From Arenibacter sp. F20364 (GTDB taxonomy: Bacteria > Bacteroidota > Bacteroidia > Flavobacteriales > Flavobacteriaceae), in assembly GCF_023015905.1 (NCBI RefSeq), contig NZ_JALKBD010000019.1, positions 42,342 through 106,341 on the forward strand: DNA of 64,000 nt, written 5' to 3'. The position numbers were made by a program, and so were the translations under genes. Below, piece by piece: positions 53,340 to 62,426 of the stretch. How positions within the stretch are numbered: the first letter of the stretch is position 1; the number at the start of each line of letters is the position of its first letter. The notes beneath the pieces are model-generated. The model did not search any database. It was not told the origin of the DNA and saw only the letters and a program-made list of their open reading frames with translations.

Positions 53340-53669
53340 ATGAACGAAACAATTACTTTAAGAAATAGCCCAAAACTGGATATTAGCCTTCAAAAAGATA
53401 TGTTCGAATTAGTGGACCAACTGACTCCCAAGAACAATGGAAGCTATGACTATGGCAGTTTAAAGTCGGTCCGATTAAACAAAGGCTGGCTGCTATCTCT
53501 TCTAAGTTACATTCCTTTTTTCTGGACAGTACCCTTTGAACCGGGATTTAGAAACAGAACGCATTTAAATATTAAACTGGCAGGGAAGACCCTAAAAATA
53601 TGGTTAGCGGGATCTGATATGGACAAAGCCGCCAGTATAAAGCAAACATTGAACGGTAAAAAAGCATGA
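53340..53669 (+). CDS. Small hypothetical protein upstream of the sulfatase
   Basis: A 109-residue protein with alternating beta-like strands, a central aromatic segment (GWLLSLLSYIPFFWTVPFEP) and a basic C-terminus. No signal peptide. The last bases overlap the sulfatase start (ATGA), so the two genes are translationally coupled. No family is recognised; a PH-like or membrane-associated fold is possible. Its coupling suggests a role linked to the sulfatase or its substrate. Confidence 0.65.
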   Translation: MNETITLRNSPKLDISLQKDMFELVDQLTPKNNGSYDYGSLKSVRLNKGWLLSLLSYIPFFWTVPFEPGFRNRTHLNIKLAGKTLKIWLAGSDMDKAASIKQTLNGKKA

Positions 53670-55270
53670 TTTCAAGATTATTAATTTCTTTCACGGTATT
53701 GTTAATAACTGCCTTAGGCTTTAACGCTTATGCCCAAGACCGCCCCAATATCCTTTTTGCCATAAGTGATGATCAGTCATTTTTCCATACCGGCTTTGAA
53801 GGTTCAAAGTTTGTAAAAACACCTGCCTTTGACAGGATTGCCCGTGAGGGGGTTTATTTCTCCAACTGTTATGCAGGGTCTCCGGGTTGCGCACTTTCTA
53901 GAAGTGCCATTATAACCGGGAGACATCATTGGCAAAATGAACAGGCCGGGCAACACGCTTCGGCCTGGTTAAAGAAGTATGTGCCCTTTGTTGATCTGCT
54001 CCAAGAAAATGGGTATTCCACAGGAAGAACGGGAAAAGGAGTTGGCCCTTTCCAATATGCCCGTACGCAAGCAGATTCGCTTTGGCGGAAAAATGATGCC
54101 GCTGGAGTTTCGCATAGCGAAATTAGATATGAAGAGCAAAACGATGAACGATTTGCACAAGGCATCAACACCACCAATTACTTTGGGAATTTTAAATATT
54201 TCGTTGAAAACATTAAAAAAGACAAACCCTTTTTTTTCTGGTATGGCGGTTATGAGCCCCATAGAAGTTATGAAAAAGGGTCCTGGAAAAATATGTCCAA
54301 AAAATTGGAGGAAGTGAAGGTGCCGGATTTTCTTCCCGATAATGACGAGATAAGGGGAGATTTATTGGATTATGCGGTTGAAATTGAGTGGTTTGACCTT
54401 CATCTTCAAAGAATGCTGGAATATTTGGAAGAAATTGGAGAATTGGAAAACACTATTGTTATTGTAACGGCCGATAATGGCATGCCTTTTCCAAGGGCCA
54501 AGGCCAATAGTTATGAATACGGAGTACATGTTCCTTTAGCCATAAGATATCCAAGGCAATTTCCAGGAAATAGAGTGGTTGAGGACCCAATAGGTTTTAT
54601 TGATCTGGCACCAACAATTCTTGAAATGACCAATACCTCATCCCAAGGCATGCTCCCTATTACCGGAAAAAGTATATTGGAGCTGTTGCAATCAAAGGAA
54701 AACGGTGTATTGTCCAAAACGGAAAGAACGGCATATTCCGGGAGGGAACGCCACTCCTCGTCCAGGTATTTAAATTGGGGCTACCCTCAAAGGTCTATTC
54801 GAAAAAGAGATTATCTCTTTATTTGGAACATGAAACCCGACAGATGGCCGGCTGGTGCCCCACAAAAATTTGCAGAAAATGATTCCCAGCAATTGCTTCC
54901 CTTGTATGGGCTGGATGAGAACAATACCTATATGAATAACAGTGGCTTTACCGATATTGATGATTGCCCAACAAAAACCTACCTTATAGAAAATCATGGA
55001 GATAGCGCCATTTCACCCTTTTTCGATTTAGCCGTTGATAAACGTCCCGAGTATGAACTTTACAATGTACAGCAAGATCCTTCTTGTTTAAAAAACTTAT
55101 CGGGAACACCCTCATTCAAAAAGGTTGAAAAGGCCTTGAAAACCGAACTATTGGGGGAACTCAAAAAATCCAATGACCCACGTATCTCAGGTCCCGATCC
55201 CGAAGTATTTGATAGTTACAAGCGATATTCTCCAATGAGAAAGTTCCCTAAACCCGGTTCCGTAAATTAA
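53666..55270 (+). CDS. Exported S1-family sulfatase
   Basis: A 534-residue sulfatase with a signal peptide (MISRLLISFTVLLITALGFN). Metal-binding residues start at SDDQS (D35, D36). The formylglycine motif is GCALSRSAIITGRH (C75): Cys-x-x-x-Arg and TGR are kept, but Leu replaces the usual Pro. Later metal ligands lie in VTADNGMPFPRAK. It should hydrolyse sulfate esters or N-sulfates of marine or animal glycans after conversion of C75 by a formylglycine-generating or anSME enzyme, which is not encoded here. It overlaps the preceding small gene by four bases. Confidence 0.93.
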   Translation: MISRLLISFTVLLITALGFNAYAQDRPNILFAISDDQSFFHTGFEGSKFVKTPAFDRIAREGVYFSNCYAGSPGCALSRSAIITGRHHWQNEQAGQHASAWLKKYVPFVDLLQENGYSTGRTGKGVGPFQYARTQADSLWRKNDAAGVSHSEIRYEEQNDERFAQGINTTNYFGNFKYFVENIKKDKPFFFWYGGYEPHRSYEKGSWKNMSKKLEEVKVPDFLPDNDEIRGDLLDYAVEIEWFDLHLQRMLEYLEEIGELENTIVIVTADNGMPFPRAKANSYEYGVHVPLAIRYPRQFPGNRVVEDPIGFIDLAPTILEMTNTSSQGMLPITGKSILELLQSKENGVLSKTERTAYSGRERHSSSRYLNWGYPQRSIRKRDYLFIWNMKPDRWPAGAPQKFAENDSQQLLPLYGLDENNTYMNNSGFTDIDDCPTKTYLIENHGDSAISPFFDLAVDKRPEYELYNVQQDPSCLKNLSGTPSFKKVEKALKTELLGELKKSNDPRISGPDPEVFDSYKRYSPMRKFPKPGSVN

Positions 55271-55298
55271 TTGCAAATTAAAGAAGAGATAAACTCAT

Positions 55299-55545
55299 TA
55301 GAAACTGGACTATTTTCTATTTTTGATCTAGTCTCTAGCTTCTAAACTCTTGGTTCGTTACTGACTAGTGTCCACCAAAAAGTGTTCACTGAAAACCCTT
55401 CTCGATACAATTTTGCTCCACTTCGTTATGCAAAATCACTCGAAGTGACGACTTTCAACTTTTAGACATTGAACATAAGTATTGTTTATTCCTAATTGTT
55501 AATTGTTTCAGCTGCTGCCTACTGATTACTCTACACTGAATACTG
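55299..55545. repeat. Dispersed 250-bp repeat, copy A
   Basis: About 247 bp matching 56622-56867 with few differences over most of its length, for example TAGAAACTGGACT, CTAGTCTCTAGCTTCTA, GACTAGTGTCCACC and TTTTAGACATTGAACATAAG. It contains the inverted repeat CACTTCG/CGAAGTG and nested TTTTGC/GCAAAA. With copy A' it brackets the cyclase gene in direct orientation. No ORF. Confidence 0.85.
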
Positions 55546-55557
55546 TTCAACAGCATC

Positions 55558-56370
55558 TCACCATTCTATAAGTTCCAGATCTATAGGTTCATCAAAGCCC
55601 TTTAGCATCTGAGGACCCAGGGAGGTAAAGGAGACACCCTTACCAATACAAAGATCCTTGACCACCTTGGCTGTAATAATTTGACCCGAATCGCCATAAC
55701 TGCAGATACGGGCTACTAGGTTCACTGTTGAGCCAAATAGCGCATCACCATCCTGCACCGGCTCTCCTGCACCAATCCCGATCCTGGCCTGTAGCAAAAT
55801 GCCATCTTCTCGGGATTCATTGTATTTGGATAATTGGCGCTGGATTTCTACCGCACAGACCGAAGCCGTATAGGCAGACCTAAAACTTGTGAGGAATCCG
55901 TTTCCCGCCCTATCCACTTCGCGCCCTCCGTAATCTACAAGTGCCTTACGGACGACGTCCCTGTAGGTATGTACCAGGTCCAGGGCCCTGGTATCGCCCA
56001 AGGCTTTGGTAATGTCCGTGGAACTCACCATATCAATGAACATAATGGCTCTAAACGGACTCTCGGTCATGGGTTTACCGTCCTCTTTCTCGGGATCGAT
56101 AACCCTGCCAAGAAATTGGGCTACGGCCGAACTGTCCACTTCAATGATCTGGTTGGGTATAAGACCGTGAGCTTCTTGATGCATCCCTCGAACGGCAGCA
56201 GCCGATGGTGCTTCAATAAGACAAAAAGCCACGCCTTTTTCCTCATCATGCCAATAGGTCAGTGCTTTGCAATGATGCCTTGATTGGATTTTCATATCTT
56301 CATGATGAGCTTTGGCCACCTCTTCAGGACTGGCTCCTTCGATATAATGTCGATCCATAAATAGTGGCAT
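55558..56370 (-). CDS. DUF4242 domain fused to class III adenylate/guanylate cyclase domain
   Basis: A 270-residue cytoplasmic protein. Residues 1-90 are a DUF4242 (SCO4226-like, nickel-binding ferredoxin-fold) domain: MDRHYIEGASPEEV, then EKGVAFCLIEAPS. Residues 105-270 are a class III cyclase homology domain. The first metal Asp is present (IMFIDMVSSTDIT, D113), as are the transition-state Asn and Arg (FGSTVNLVARIC, N217, R221). The second metal Asp position in the GDG loop reads GNG (N157 in REVDRAGNGFLTSF), so activity is doubtful. The gene is bracketed by 250-bp direct repeats. Confidence 0.85.
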   Translation of the reverse strand: MPLFMDRHYIEGASPEEVAKAHHEDMKIQSRHHCKALTYWHDEEKGVAFCLIEAPSAAAVRGMHQEAHGLIPNQIIEVDSSAVAQFLGRVIDPEKEDGKPMTESPFRAIMFIDMVSSTDITKALGDTRALDLVHTYRDVVRKALVDYGGREVDRAGNGFLTSFRSAYTASVCAVEIQRQLSKYNESREDGILLQARIGIGAGEPVQDGDALFGSTVNLVARICSYGDSGQIITAKVVKDLCIGKGVSFTSLGPQMLKGFDEPIDLELIEW

Positions 56371-56621
56371 AATTTCTTTGTTTTAGAATGGGGGAAGATA
56401 AGGTAATGCCGGGTCAAGAGTACAAATCCAACCAACTTCAAAAGGTCATAACAGCATGACCACCGGCCTAATAAAGATACCAATTTATTATTTACAATGA
56501 TTCGAAAAGGAGGAAATCATTCTCATTGGCCCTTAAATTTGCAGTCCAGAACAGCCGTAATTGGGGTAGCAACTAGACCGATGTGCGAATATATAACCTG
56601 GACCGATAGGTTATTGGAATC
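56371..56621. other. Promoter-side spacer of the cyclase gene
   Basis: No gene is visible. The words CTGGACCGATAGGTTATTGGAATCTAG-like before 56622 recur in looser form near 57937-57990, so the repeat unit may extend upstream here. Confidence 0.4.
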
Positions 56622-56867
56622 TAGAAACTGGACTGTTTTTGTCTAGTCTCTAGCTTCTAGGCTCTTGGCTCGTTACTGACTAGTGTCCACCGAAAACTGT
56701 TCACTGAAAACCCTTGTCGATACAATTTTGCTCCACTTCGTTATGCAAAATTACTCGAAGTGACGACTTTCAACTTTTAGACATTGAACATAAGTATTGT
56801 TTATTGTTAATTGTTTCACTGCTGCCCACTGACCATGAATACTGAATACTGATTACTGATTACTGAC
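56622..56867. repeat. Dispersed 250-bp repeat, copy A'
   Basis: Second copy of the unit at 55299-55545, in direct orientation. It ends two bases before the stop codon side of the leftward LpxR-like gene (56869), so it immediately follows that gene on its strand and might provide its 3' end. The right end carries the short reiteration GAATACTGAATACTGATTAC. Confidence 0.85.
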
Positions 56868-56868
56868 A

Positions 56869-57855
56869 TTAAAACCCTCTGGTATATGAAAGTATAACAT
56901 ACTGATGGGGTTTGGCCTGCTCAAATTCCGGTGTATTATAACGTACCCCTACCCAATACTCATTTTTCCCGTAGCGAAATTGAAAATCGAAACCTGCATA
57001 GACTACAGTATTTTTTGAGGCCACCAATAAAACAGAATCGTCGCCCAAGGCATTGCCTTCCAAAAGTGCATTATAGCCCACAAAACGATATCCGCCACGC
57101 AATGCGAAGAATATTTCCTTATCCGTAGATCCTATTTGGTGGTGGGCTACACTGGAGGATAAATGATTTCGTCTCCCAAAGTAGGCCACCAATTCCTGAT
57201 GTATATACATATCCCTGGTACCAAAGGCCAATTGGGGCTGTGCCGCTATATAAATGCTAAATGGGTTGGGAGCCAATTGCCATTCGTAAAGGTATCTGGT
57301 ATACAGGTTGTAATGCACACTATTTTCCATCTCCCCTACCCAAGTCGGTGCTTCGGTTTTTATGACCGAATGGTGGTACCATCTTTGAAAACTACCTGCT
57401 CCTGAAGCCTTTCCTGCAAGGCCGAGGAGAAAATTAGCGCCAAACAAGCTGTTTTGACTGACTAGGGACCATCCCACCTTGAATGCCAAAAATCCAACAT
57501 AGGCCCTATCCAATTTTTCAACTTCGTCGGTTATAAGATAGGAAGGGGTGATAATTTCTTGCCCTAAGGAAAACATCAACTGTTCATTTTCGGAATTAAA
57601 AAATCCCTTTTTCAAACGGTGCCTGTAAGTTAAAAATGATCCGGCAGTATAATACCTATCCGTAAGCAATATAAAATCATTGTCGTGCCGAAACCCAATT
57701 TGATGCTTAATAGTTTTTTCAGCCTGAGCTTCAGGTCTTTCTTGTGCCATGGAAATATGGGTCCCACCAAAAAAACATAAAAAAGGGACAAAATAAGAAA
57801 TACCCTTTTTTAATCCTGTGGGCCACATTACGATTGTTTTTTGGACTAGATTCAA
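56869..57855 (-). CDS. LpxR-like outer membrane protein (DUF2219, lipid A 3'-O-deacylase family)
   Basis: A 328-residue protein with an N-terminal signal region and repeated amphipathic strands ending in an aromatic residue (YVILSYTRGF), the mark of an outer membrane barrel. The LpxR signature is visible in FRHDNDFILLTDRYYTAGS (the Asn-Asp and Thr-Asp-Arg-Tyr-Thr-Gly block). LpxR removes the 3'-acyloxyacyl chain of lipid A in Salmonella with calcium. A similar envelope modification is plausible, unproven for Bacteroidota. The start may be one of several Met codons (MNLVQKT or MWPTGLKK). Confidence 0.82.
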   Translation of the reverse strand: MNLVQKTIVMWPTGLKKGISYFVPFLCFFGGTHISMAQERPEAQAEKTIKHQIGFRHDNDFILLTDRYYTAGSFLTYRHRLKKGFFNSENEQLMFSLGQEIITPSYLITDEVEKLDRAYVGFLAFKVGWSLVSQNSLFGANFLLGLAGKASGAGSFQRWYHHSVIKTEAPTWVGEMENSVHYNLYTRYLYEWQLAPNPFSIYIAAQPQLAFGTRDMYIHQELVAYFGRRNHLSSSVAHHQIGSTDKEIFFALRGGYRFVGYNALLEGNALGDDSVLLVASKNTVVYAGFDFQFRYGKNEYWVGVRYNTPEFEQAKPHQYVILSYTRGF

Positions 57856-57929
57856 CTTGGTCGTGTTGTTTTGGCCCGGAAAAAGTACAAATAAATAGCT
57901 AGAAAAATAAGGGGAAAGCCGTCGAAATT

Positions 57930-58085
57930 TTAGAATCTGGACCGAGGTGCAAATAGAGAAACAATACCGTTGAGTTGTTAGATTCTAGAAACAAGATTTT
58001 TTAAATCCAGGCTATTGGCTCCTGTCAACTCATTAGTCCACTGACCACTGTTTACTGACCACTGATGACTGTCCACTGTTTACAC
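57930..58085. repeat. Degenerate third copy of the 250-bp repeat
   Basis: Words in the same order as in copies A and A': ATTCTAGAAAC (57983-57995 region), a CTATTGGCTC segment, then repeated CACTGACCACTG/TTTACTGACCACTGATGACTG. Similarity is clear at the ends but the middle (CTCGATACAATTTTGC block) is missing. It lies in the spacer between the LpxR-like and Gfo/Idh/MocA genes. Confidence 0.55.
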
Positions 58086-58115
58086 ATTTCTAATTACTTC
58101 CCATTGATCCACTTC

Positions 58116-59630
58116 CTAAGCTGGCATATCCGGTAACTTCCAACCCTCTCTATAGGTATGTTTAATCAGTTCGTTCGCAAAGGAATTGGCGTCCACCGGG
58201 TCTGTCCACTCCTTTTCAAATTGTGGTCGACCATCCTTCATCACAAAATTATCCCTGATGACTGTTTTGATAGTTTCATTGTTGCCGATATTGGTAAAAC
58301 GCATATTCTCACCATCCCAATTCAGTATTTTGTCCAAAGCTTGCAAGCGCACCGCCAAGACACCCATTACCACCATTTCGTTAAAAGGACCAGCCTCGGA
58401 AAAATCGGAGGTACAAGGCTTGCGGTTCTCGGCACTTTCTTTACAGGCCCTTACCCAGTCCATCTCATGTCCTCCCCTATTCCATGCTTTTCCAATCTCT
58501 TTTTCTACTCTACGCTCCGTCTCGGCCACTTTGGGAAGGTCCCTTCCTAAAATTTCGGGTTCCACTCCATAACAGCCTGCATGCAAAATACCTTTGGTAC
58601 CATAAAAGAAAGTGCCACCACCAGATTTGTTGGGATTTTTTCCGCTTGGCCAATTCTTTGGCAGGTAGGGCTTAATTCCGCCATCGTACCAAGAGACATC
58701 CACCTCTGGCAATTTGATCTTGCCTTTCCTGCCCCTATCCGGAAAGGTCATTTGTACGGACTGTGCCGTCGGGGCACTGTCCTTTAAAAGCAGGGAAGAA
58801 CTCCCCTGAACTTTGGTAGGATATCCCAATTTTAAAGCCTCGAATACGGGATGAAGTATATGGCATGCCATATCTCCCAAAGCCCCGGTACCGTAGTTCC
58901 ACCAGCCTCTCCAATTCCATGGGTGGTACACCTGATTGTAGGGAATAAGTTCTGCCGGACCGGTAAACAGATCCCAGTCCAAGGTATCCGGTACCCATTG
59001 TCCCTGTATAGGTGGATTTAGTCCCTGTGGCCATATGGGCCTATTGGTAAAGGATTCCACCTTGGTTATTTCCCCTATGGCACCACTCCAAATTAATTCG
59101 CAGGTCTTGGCCACTCCCTCGCCAGAGGCTCCTTGATTTCCCATCTGTGTGGCCAAATTGTGCTTCTTGGCCAATTTGGTCAGTAATCTGGACTCATAAA
59201 CCGAGTGCGTAAGCGGCTTTTGTACATAAACGTGTTTTCCACGCACCATGGCATCGGCAGCTACAATGGCATGGGTATGATCGGCGGTGGCAACCAAAAC
59301 GGCATCAAAATCATTGCCCATCTCGTCATACATCACTCTATAATCTTTGTATTTCTTCGCCTTGGGAAAGTGATCAAAACAATTTTTTGCGTAGCTCCAA
59401 TCCACATCACACAGCCCTACAATATTCTCGCTCTCCAAATTTCTTAGGTTGCCAAACCCCATGCTTCCCACTCCTACTCCAACAATATTCAATTTATCGC
59501 TGGGCGCTTTATGTCCCAAACCAGAGATTACGTTACTTGGGAGAATACTAACTCCGGCCGCGGCCACTCCCGTTTTACTAATAAAAGATCTTCGTGTAAT
59601 GGGTGAGGGACTAATTGGTTCTTTTTTCAT
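58116..59630 (-). CDS. Tat-exported Gfo/Idh/MocA-family oxidoreductase
   Basis: A 504-residue protein with a Tat signal (TRRSFISKTG, Arg pair 13-14) and an NAD-binding Rossmann domain (LNIVGVGVGSMGFGNL). The EKP motif appears as VYVQKPLTHS with the catalytic Lys retained. The C-terminal Gfo/Idh-type domain includes WNRGGHEMDWVRACKESAEN. Tat-exported family members are frequent in Bacteroidota and Planctomycetota and act on sugars or inositols, some as NAD-dependent glycoside-modifying enzymes. No partner gene is next to it. Substrate unknown. Confidence 0.92.
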   Translation of the reverse strand: MKKEPISPSPITRRSFISKTGVAAAGVSILPSNVISGLGHKAPSDKLNIVGVGVGSMGFGNLRNLESENIVGLCDVDWSYAKNCFDHFPKAKKYKDYRVMYDEMGNDFDAVLVATADHTHAIVAADAMVRGKHVYVQKPLTHSVYESRLLTKLAKKHNLATQMGNQGASGEGVAKTCELIWSGAIGEITKVESFTNRPIWPQGLNPPIQGQWVPDTLDWDLFTGPAELIPYNQVYHPWNWRGWWNYGTGALGDMACHILHPVFEALKLGYPTKVQGSSSLLLKDSAPTAQSVQMTFPDRGRKGKIKLPEVDVSWYDGGIKPYLPKNWPSGKNPNKSGGGTFFYGTKGILHAGCYGVEPEILGRDLPKVAETERRVEKEIGKAWNRGGHEMDWVRACKESAENRKPCTSDFSEAGPFNEMVVMGVLAVRLQALDKILNWDGENMRFTNIGNNETIKTVIRDNFVMKDGRPQFEKEWTDPVDANSFANELIKHTYREGWKLPDMPA

Positions 59631-59787
59631 GGTATTGGACTATTTTATTTGTTCTACTTTCCTTGACCGGGTATTACCCGCTCCCTAAATTCGGAAAAAA
59701 AATGGTTTTATGGAGTGAATAACGCAAATTTGTCATTAAAATAATATGAATTTTGTTTAGTTTAAACCCAATTATTTCCGATTTCCT

Positions 59788-60138
59788 ATGTCTAAAACCT
59801 TGTACCGAGTCTATGTGGTAGAATTATCCAAACGTGTTTTTACCGAGAATGCGAAGTTCAGGGCTGCCAATCCCCAATTTAATGGAGTGCTGGAATGCCT
59901 CTATGTAGGCATGACCTCCAAGACTCCCAAGGAGCGATTTGAACAGCACAAGACGGGCTATAGAAACAAGAAGGGCCATAAATTATCGTCCAACATCGTA
60001 CAAAAATATGGACTATATCTAAGGCCCAGTCTTTACAACCATATAGACCCTGTTCTCACCAGGGCCGAGGCCTTGGAAATAGAGGAAGGGCTGGCCATGG
60101 AACTGAGAAGGGAGCGTTATGCGGTATGGTATAATTGA
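59788..60138 (+). CDS. GIY-YIG-like small protein
   Basis: A 116-residue protein. LYRVYVVEL and CLYVGMTSKTPKERFEQHKT recall the two strands and following helix of the GIY-YIG nuclease fold (here YVV...YVG), with an Arg in the helix. A late Glu-rich helix ends EIEEGLAMELRRERYAVWYN. This resembles small uncharacterised GIY-YIG relatives in Bacteroidota and Proteobacteria. Whether it cuts DNA is unknown. It is transcribed alone. Confidence 0.6.
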   Translation: MSKTLYRVYVVELSKRVFTENAKFRAANPQFNGVLECLYVGMTSKTPKERFEQHKTGYRNKKGHKLSSNIVQKYGLYLRPSLYNHIDPVLTRAEALEIEEGLAMELRRERYAVWYN

Positions 60139-60192
60139 GTAGGTATAGTTACTGAACAAAATTTCCTAAATTTAACCAAGCCAGAATTCTAG

Positions 60193-60981
60193 ATGAAAAA
60201 TAACCTTGTTATCCTTATTACCATTTTCTGTTTTTTATACGGCCATTCCCAAATCCTAAAACAGAACATCCCGGATAAATTAGTGGTACTCACTTTTGAT
60301 GACGCCCCGGCAAGTCAATTTGAAGTGGTGGCTCCTTTATTACAGGAATTCGGTTTTGTTGCTACCTTTTTTGTGTGCGAGTTTCCCCCAAATTACAGGG
60401 ACAGTACCCTATATATGAACTGGCGCCAGATCAAAGCTCTGGACAAAATGGGTTTTGAAATCGCCAATCATACCCATACCCATGCCAATGTAAGTAAACT
60501 CTCCCAATCACAATTTAATGTAGAGTTGGAATACATAGAAAACAAATGCGATTCCCTTGGGATCTCTAAACCAAGTAACTTCGCCTATCCCGGCTATGGA
60601 CTAAATGCAGCTGCCCTTGAATATTTACAAATCAAGAAATACCGTTTTGCACGTGCCGGTGGTGGTAGGGCCTATGACCCTTTAGCAGATCATCCCTATC
60701 TTATTCCCAGTTGGGCCACCAATGCCGATAACAAAAGTGAAATACTGGCAGCTCTGGACCAAGCCAAAAACCAAAAGATTGTGGTACTTACCCTGCATGG
60801 TGTGCCCGATGTGGAACACCCATGGGTAACCACTCCGCCCGAACTCTTTAGGGAGTATCTGCAATATTTATCAGATCACAATTTTAAGGTGGTTTCTATA
60901 CGGGATTTAGAGGCTTATATTGATGTGAATGAAGCTTTAAAAACAATAGTTCCGGACTTCAACAAAAACCTTAAAAATTAA
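60193..60981 (+). CDS. Exported polysaccharide deacetylase (CE4 fold)
   Basis: A 262-residue protein with a signal peptide (MKNNLVILITIFCFLYGHSQ). The NodB domain shows motif 1 LTFDDAPAS (D36, D37), motif 2 ANHTHTHANVSKL (metal His H93 and H97), motif 3 FAYPGYGLN with Arg replaced by Gly-Tyr, and motif 5 VVLTLHGVPD. These enzymes remove acetyl groups from chitin, peptidoglycan or other glycans with zinc or cobalt. The altered motif 3 makes the substrate uncertain. It is transcribed alone, 54 bp after the GIY-YIG-like gene. Confidence 0.9.
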   Translation: MKNNLVILITIFCFLYGHSQILKQNIPDKLVVLTFDDAPASQFEVVAPLLQEFGFVATFFVCEFPPNYRDSTLYMNWRQIKALDKMGFEIANHTHTHANVSKLSQSQFNVELEYIENKCDSLGISKPSNFAYPGYGLNAAALEYLQIKKYRFARAGGGRAYDPLADHPYLIPSWATNADNKSEILAALDQAKNQKIVVLTLHGVPDVEHPWVTTPPELFREYLQYLSDHNFKVVSIRDLEAYIDVNEALKTIVPDFNKNLKN

Positions 60982-61056
60982 TATTCCCAATTGCAATAAT
61001 GGCTTTTGGGCATATTTTAAAGTTTTGATCTTTTCCAGAGGAATAAGGAAAAAAGT

Positions 61057-61242
61057 ATGTATATCCCACCAGAACATATCCTCATAGCAGCTGTGGAATT
61101 GTTACCTCATACCTCCGTCAAAAACATAATTTTCCAAGGAAAGCTCAATGGATTTCACTATATTTCTATAGAAAAATACCAACTCCAATACCCTCCCCCT
61201 GCCCTGTCAGAATCTTATTGGCTTGGCACCCGGTGGCACTAA
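61057..61242 (+). CDS. Possible small protein upstream of mscS
   Basis: A 61-codon ORF (MYIPPEHILIAAVELLPHTS) ends 9 bp before the MscS gene. The composition is rather protein-like (few rare codons, Pro/Tyr-rich end), but no family, signal or membrane helix is seen. It could be a real coupled small gene or a chance frame in the leader. Confidence 0.25.
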   Translation: MYIPPEHILIAAVELLPHTSVKNIIFQGKLNGFHYISIEKYQLQYPPPALSESYWLGTRWH

Positions 61243-61251
61243 TAATTTGAA

Positions 61252-62076
61252 ATGGAAGCATTAAGCAAGTTTTTGGATTTTAACCTCATCAGCATTGGGG
61301 ATTATAAAATAAAAGTGTACACCCTGGTGGTAATACTACTCATTTCCCTGACCACCAAGATAATCTTGAAGTTAATAAAAACGGCTCTCTATCGCCGTTA
61401 CAAAGGGGTACACTTTGATACGGCAAATACCTATGCGCTCTATCAAATTATCAAATATGTCCTATGGGTAATTGCCCTTGGATTTATTTTGGAATCCGTA
61501 GGTATTAAGGTTACCCTCTTAATAGCAGGCTCTGCAGCCCTATTGGTGGGAGTGGGATTGGGCTTGCAACAAACTTTTAACGACATCATTTCTGGGATAA
61601 TACTTCTTTCCGAGAAGTCGATCAGAATTAATGACATACTGGAAATAGATGGGGATGTGGTGGAAATTCAGGAAATTGGATTAAGAACTTCCAGGGGATT
61701 GAACAGAAACGACATTTCCATCATCATTCCTAATTCCTTGATCACCACCAATAAGGTAATCAATTGGAGCCACCAGAAAAAAAAGACCCGTTTCAAGATC
61801 GGTGTTGGCGTGGCTTATGGCAGTGATGTTGATCTGGTGGTCAAAATATTGGAGGAAAGTGTTTTGGAACATCCGGATTTTGACGATACCAAAATGATAG
61901 AGGGGCGATTCATAAATTTTGGAAACTCATCCTTGGATTTTGAGGTGCTGTTTTTTAGTGAAAATGTGTTTCGGATCGAAAAGGTGAAAAGTGATATCCG
62001 AAAGATCATCAACCGGAAATTCAATGAAAACAAGATTGTAATACCCTTTCCCCAAATGGACGTGCATTTTAAATAG
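61252..62076 (+). CDS. Small-conductance mechanosensitive channel, MscS family
   Basis: A 274-residue channel with three membrane helices at the N-terminus (VYTLVVILLISLTTKIILKL, IIKYVLWVIALGFILESVG and the pore helix). The pore-lining TM3 is ALLVGVGLGLQQTFNDIISG, with the regular Gly/Ala pattern of MscS. The beta domain begins EKSIRINDILEIDGDVVEIQ, with PNSLITTNKVINWS. The cytoplasmic cage domain completes the protein at the usual length. It releases solutes under hypo-osmotic shock. Confidence 0.93.
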   Translation: MEALSKFLDFNLISIGDYKIKVYTLVVILLISLTTKIILKLIKTALYRRYKGVHFDTANTYALYQIIKYVLWVIALGFILESVGIKVTLLIAGSAALLVGVGLGLQQTFNDIISGIILLSEKSIRINDILEIDGDVVEIQEIGLRTSRGLNRNDISIIIPNSLITTNKVINWSHQKKKTRFKIGVGVAYGSDVDLVVKILEESVLEHPDFDDTKMIEGRFINFGNSSLDFEVLFFSENVFRIEKVKSDIRKIINRKFNENKIVIPFPQMDVHFK

Positions 62077-62426
62077 GGTAATGATCGCCCATGTATACCC
62101 TAGCTGCTATAAGGTTATAAAAGCCAGTATTTGTGCTAAAAGAAATGTTGGTACAAAAGGATCTTTTTTTCACTATACCCTATCAATGTTACATATGTTA
62201 TAAGTTTGGTTACATATGGAGCATAAACTTTGTCTATCCTTCTATAATTTAGATAAGGCACCAAATAGGTATGGATGCTAAAATATGATGGTCTAGACTT
62301 CTTAGTAGTTCATCATACCCCCTAAATAATATGACACAGGCCAAAGTTTTAGCATAAGGGTCCAAGGAATCCCACAAAAACGGACAATAGGTTATAGCAA
62401 CGCTTCAATAACAAAACTCTGAGAAA
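62077..62426. other. Intergenic region with a short direct repeat
   Basis: No gene is seen. GTTACATATG occurs at 62188-62197 and 62209-62218, 21 bp apart (two helical turns), which could be a tandem binding site upstream of the secreted-protein gene at 62427. Confidence 0.4.
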
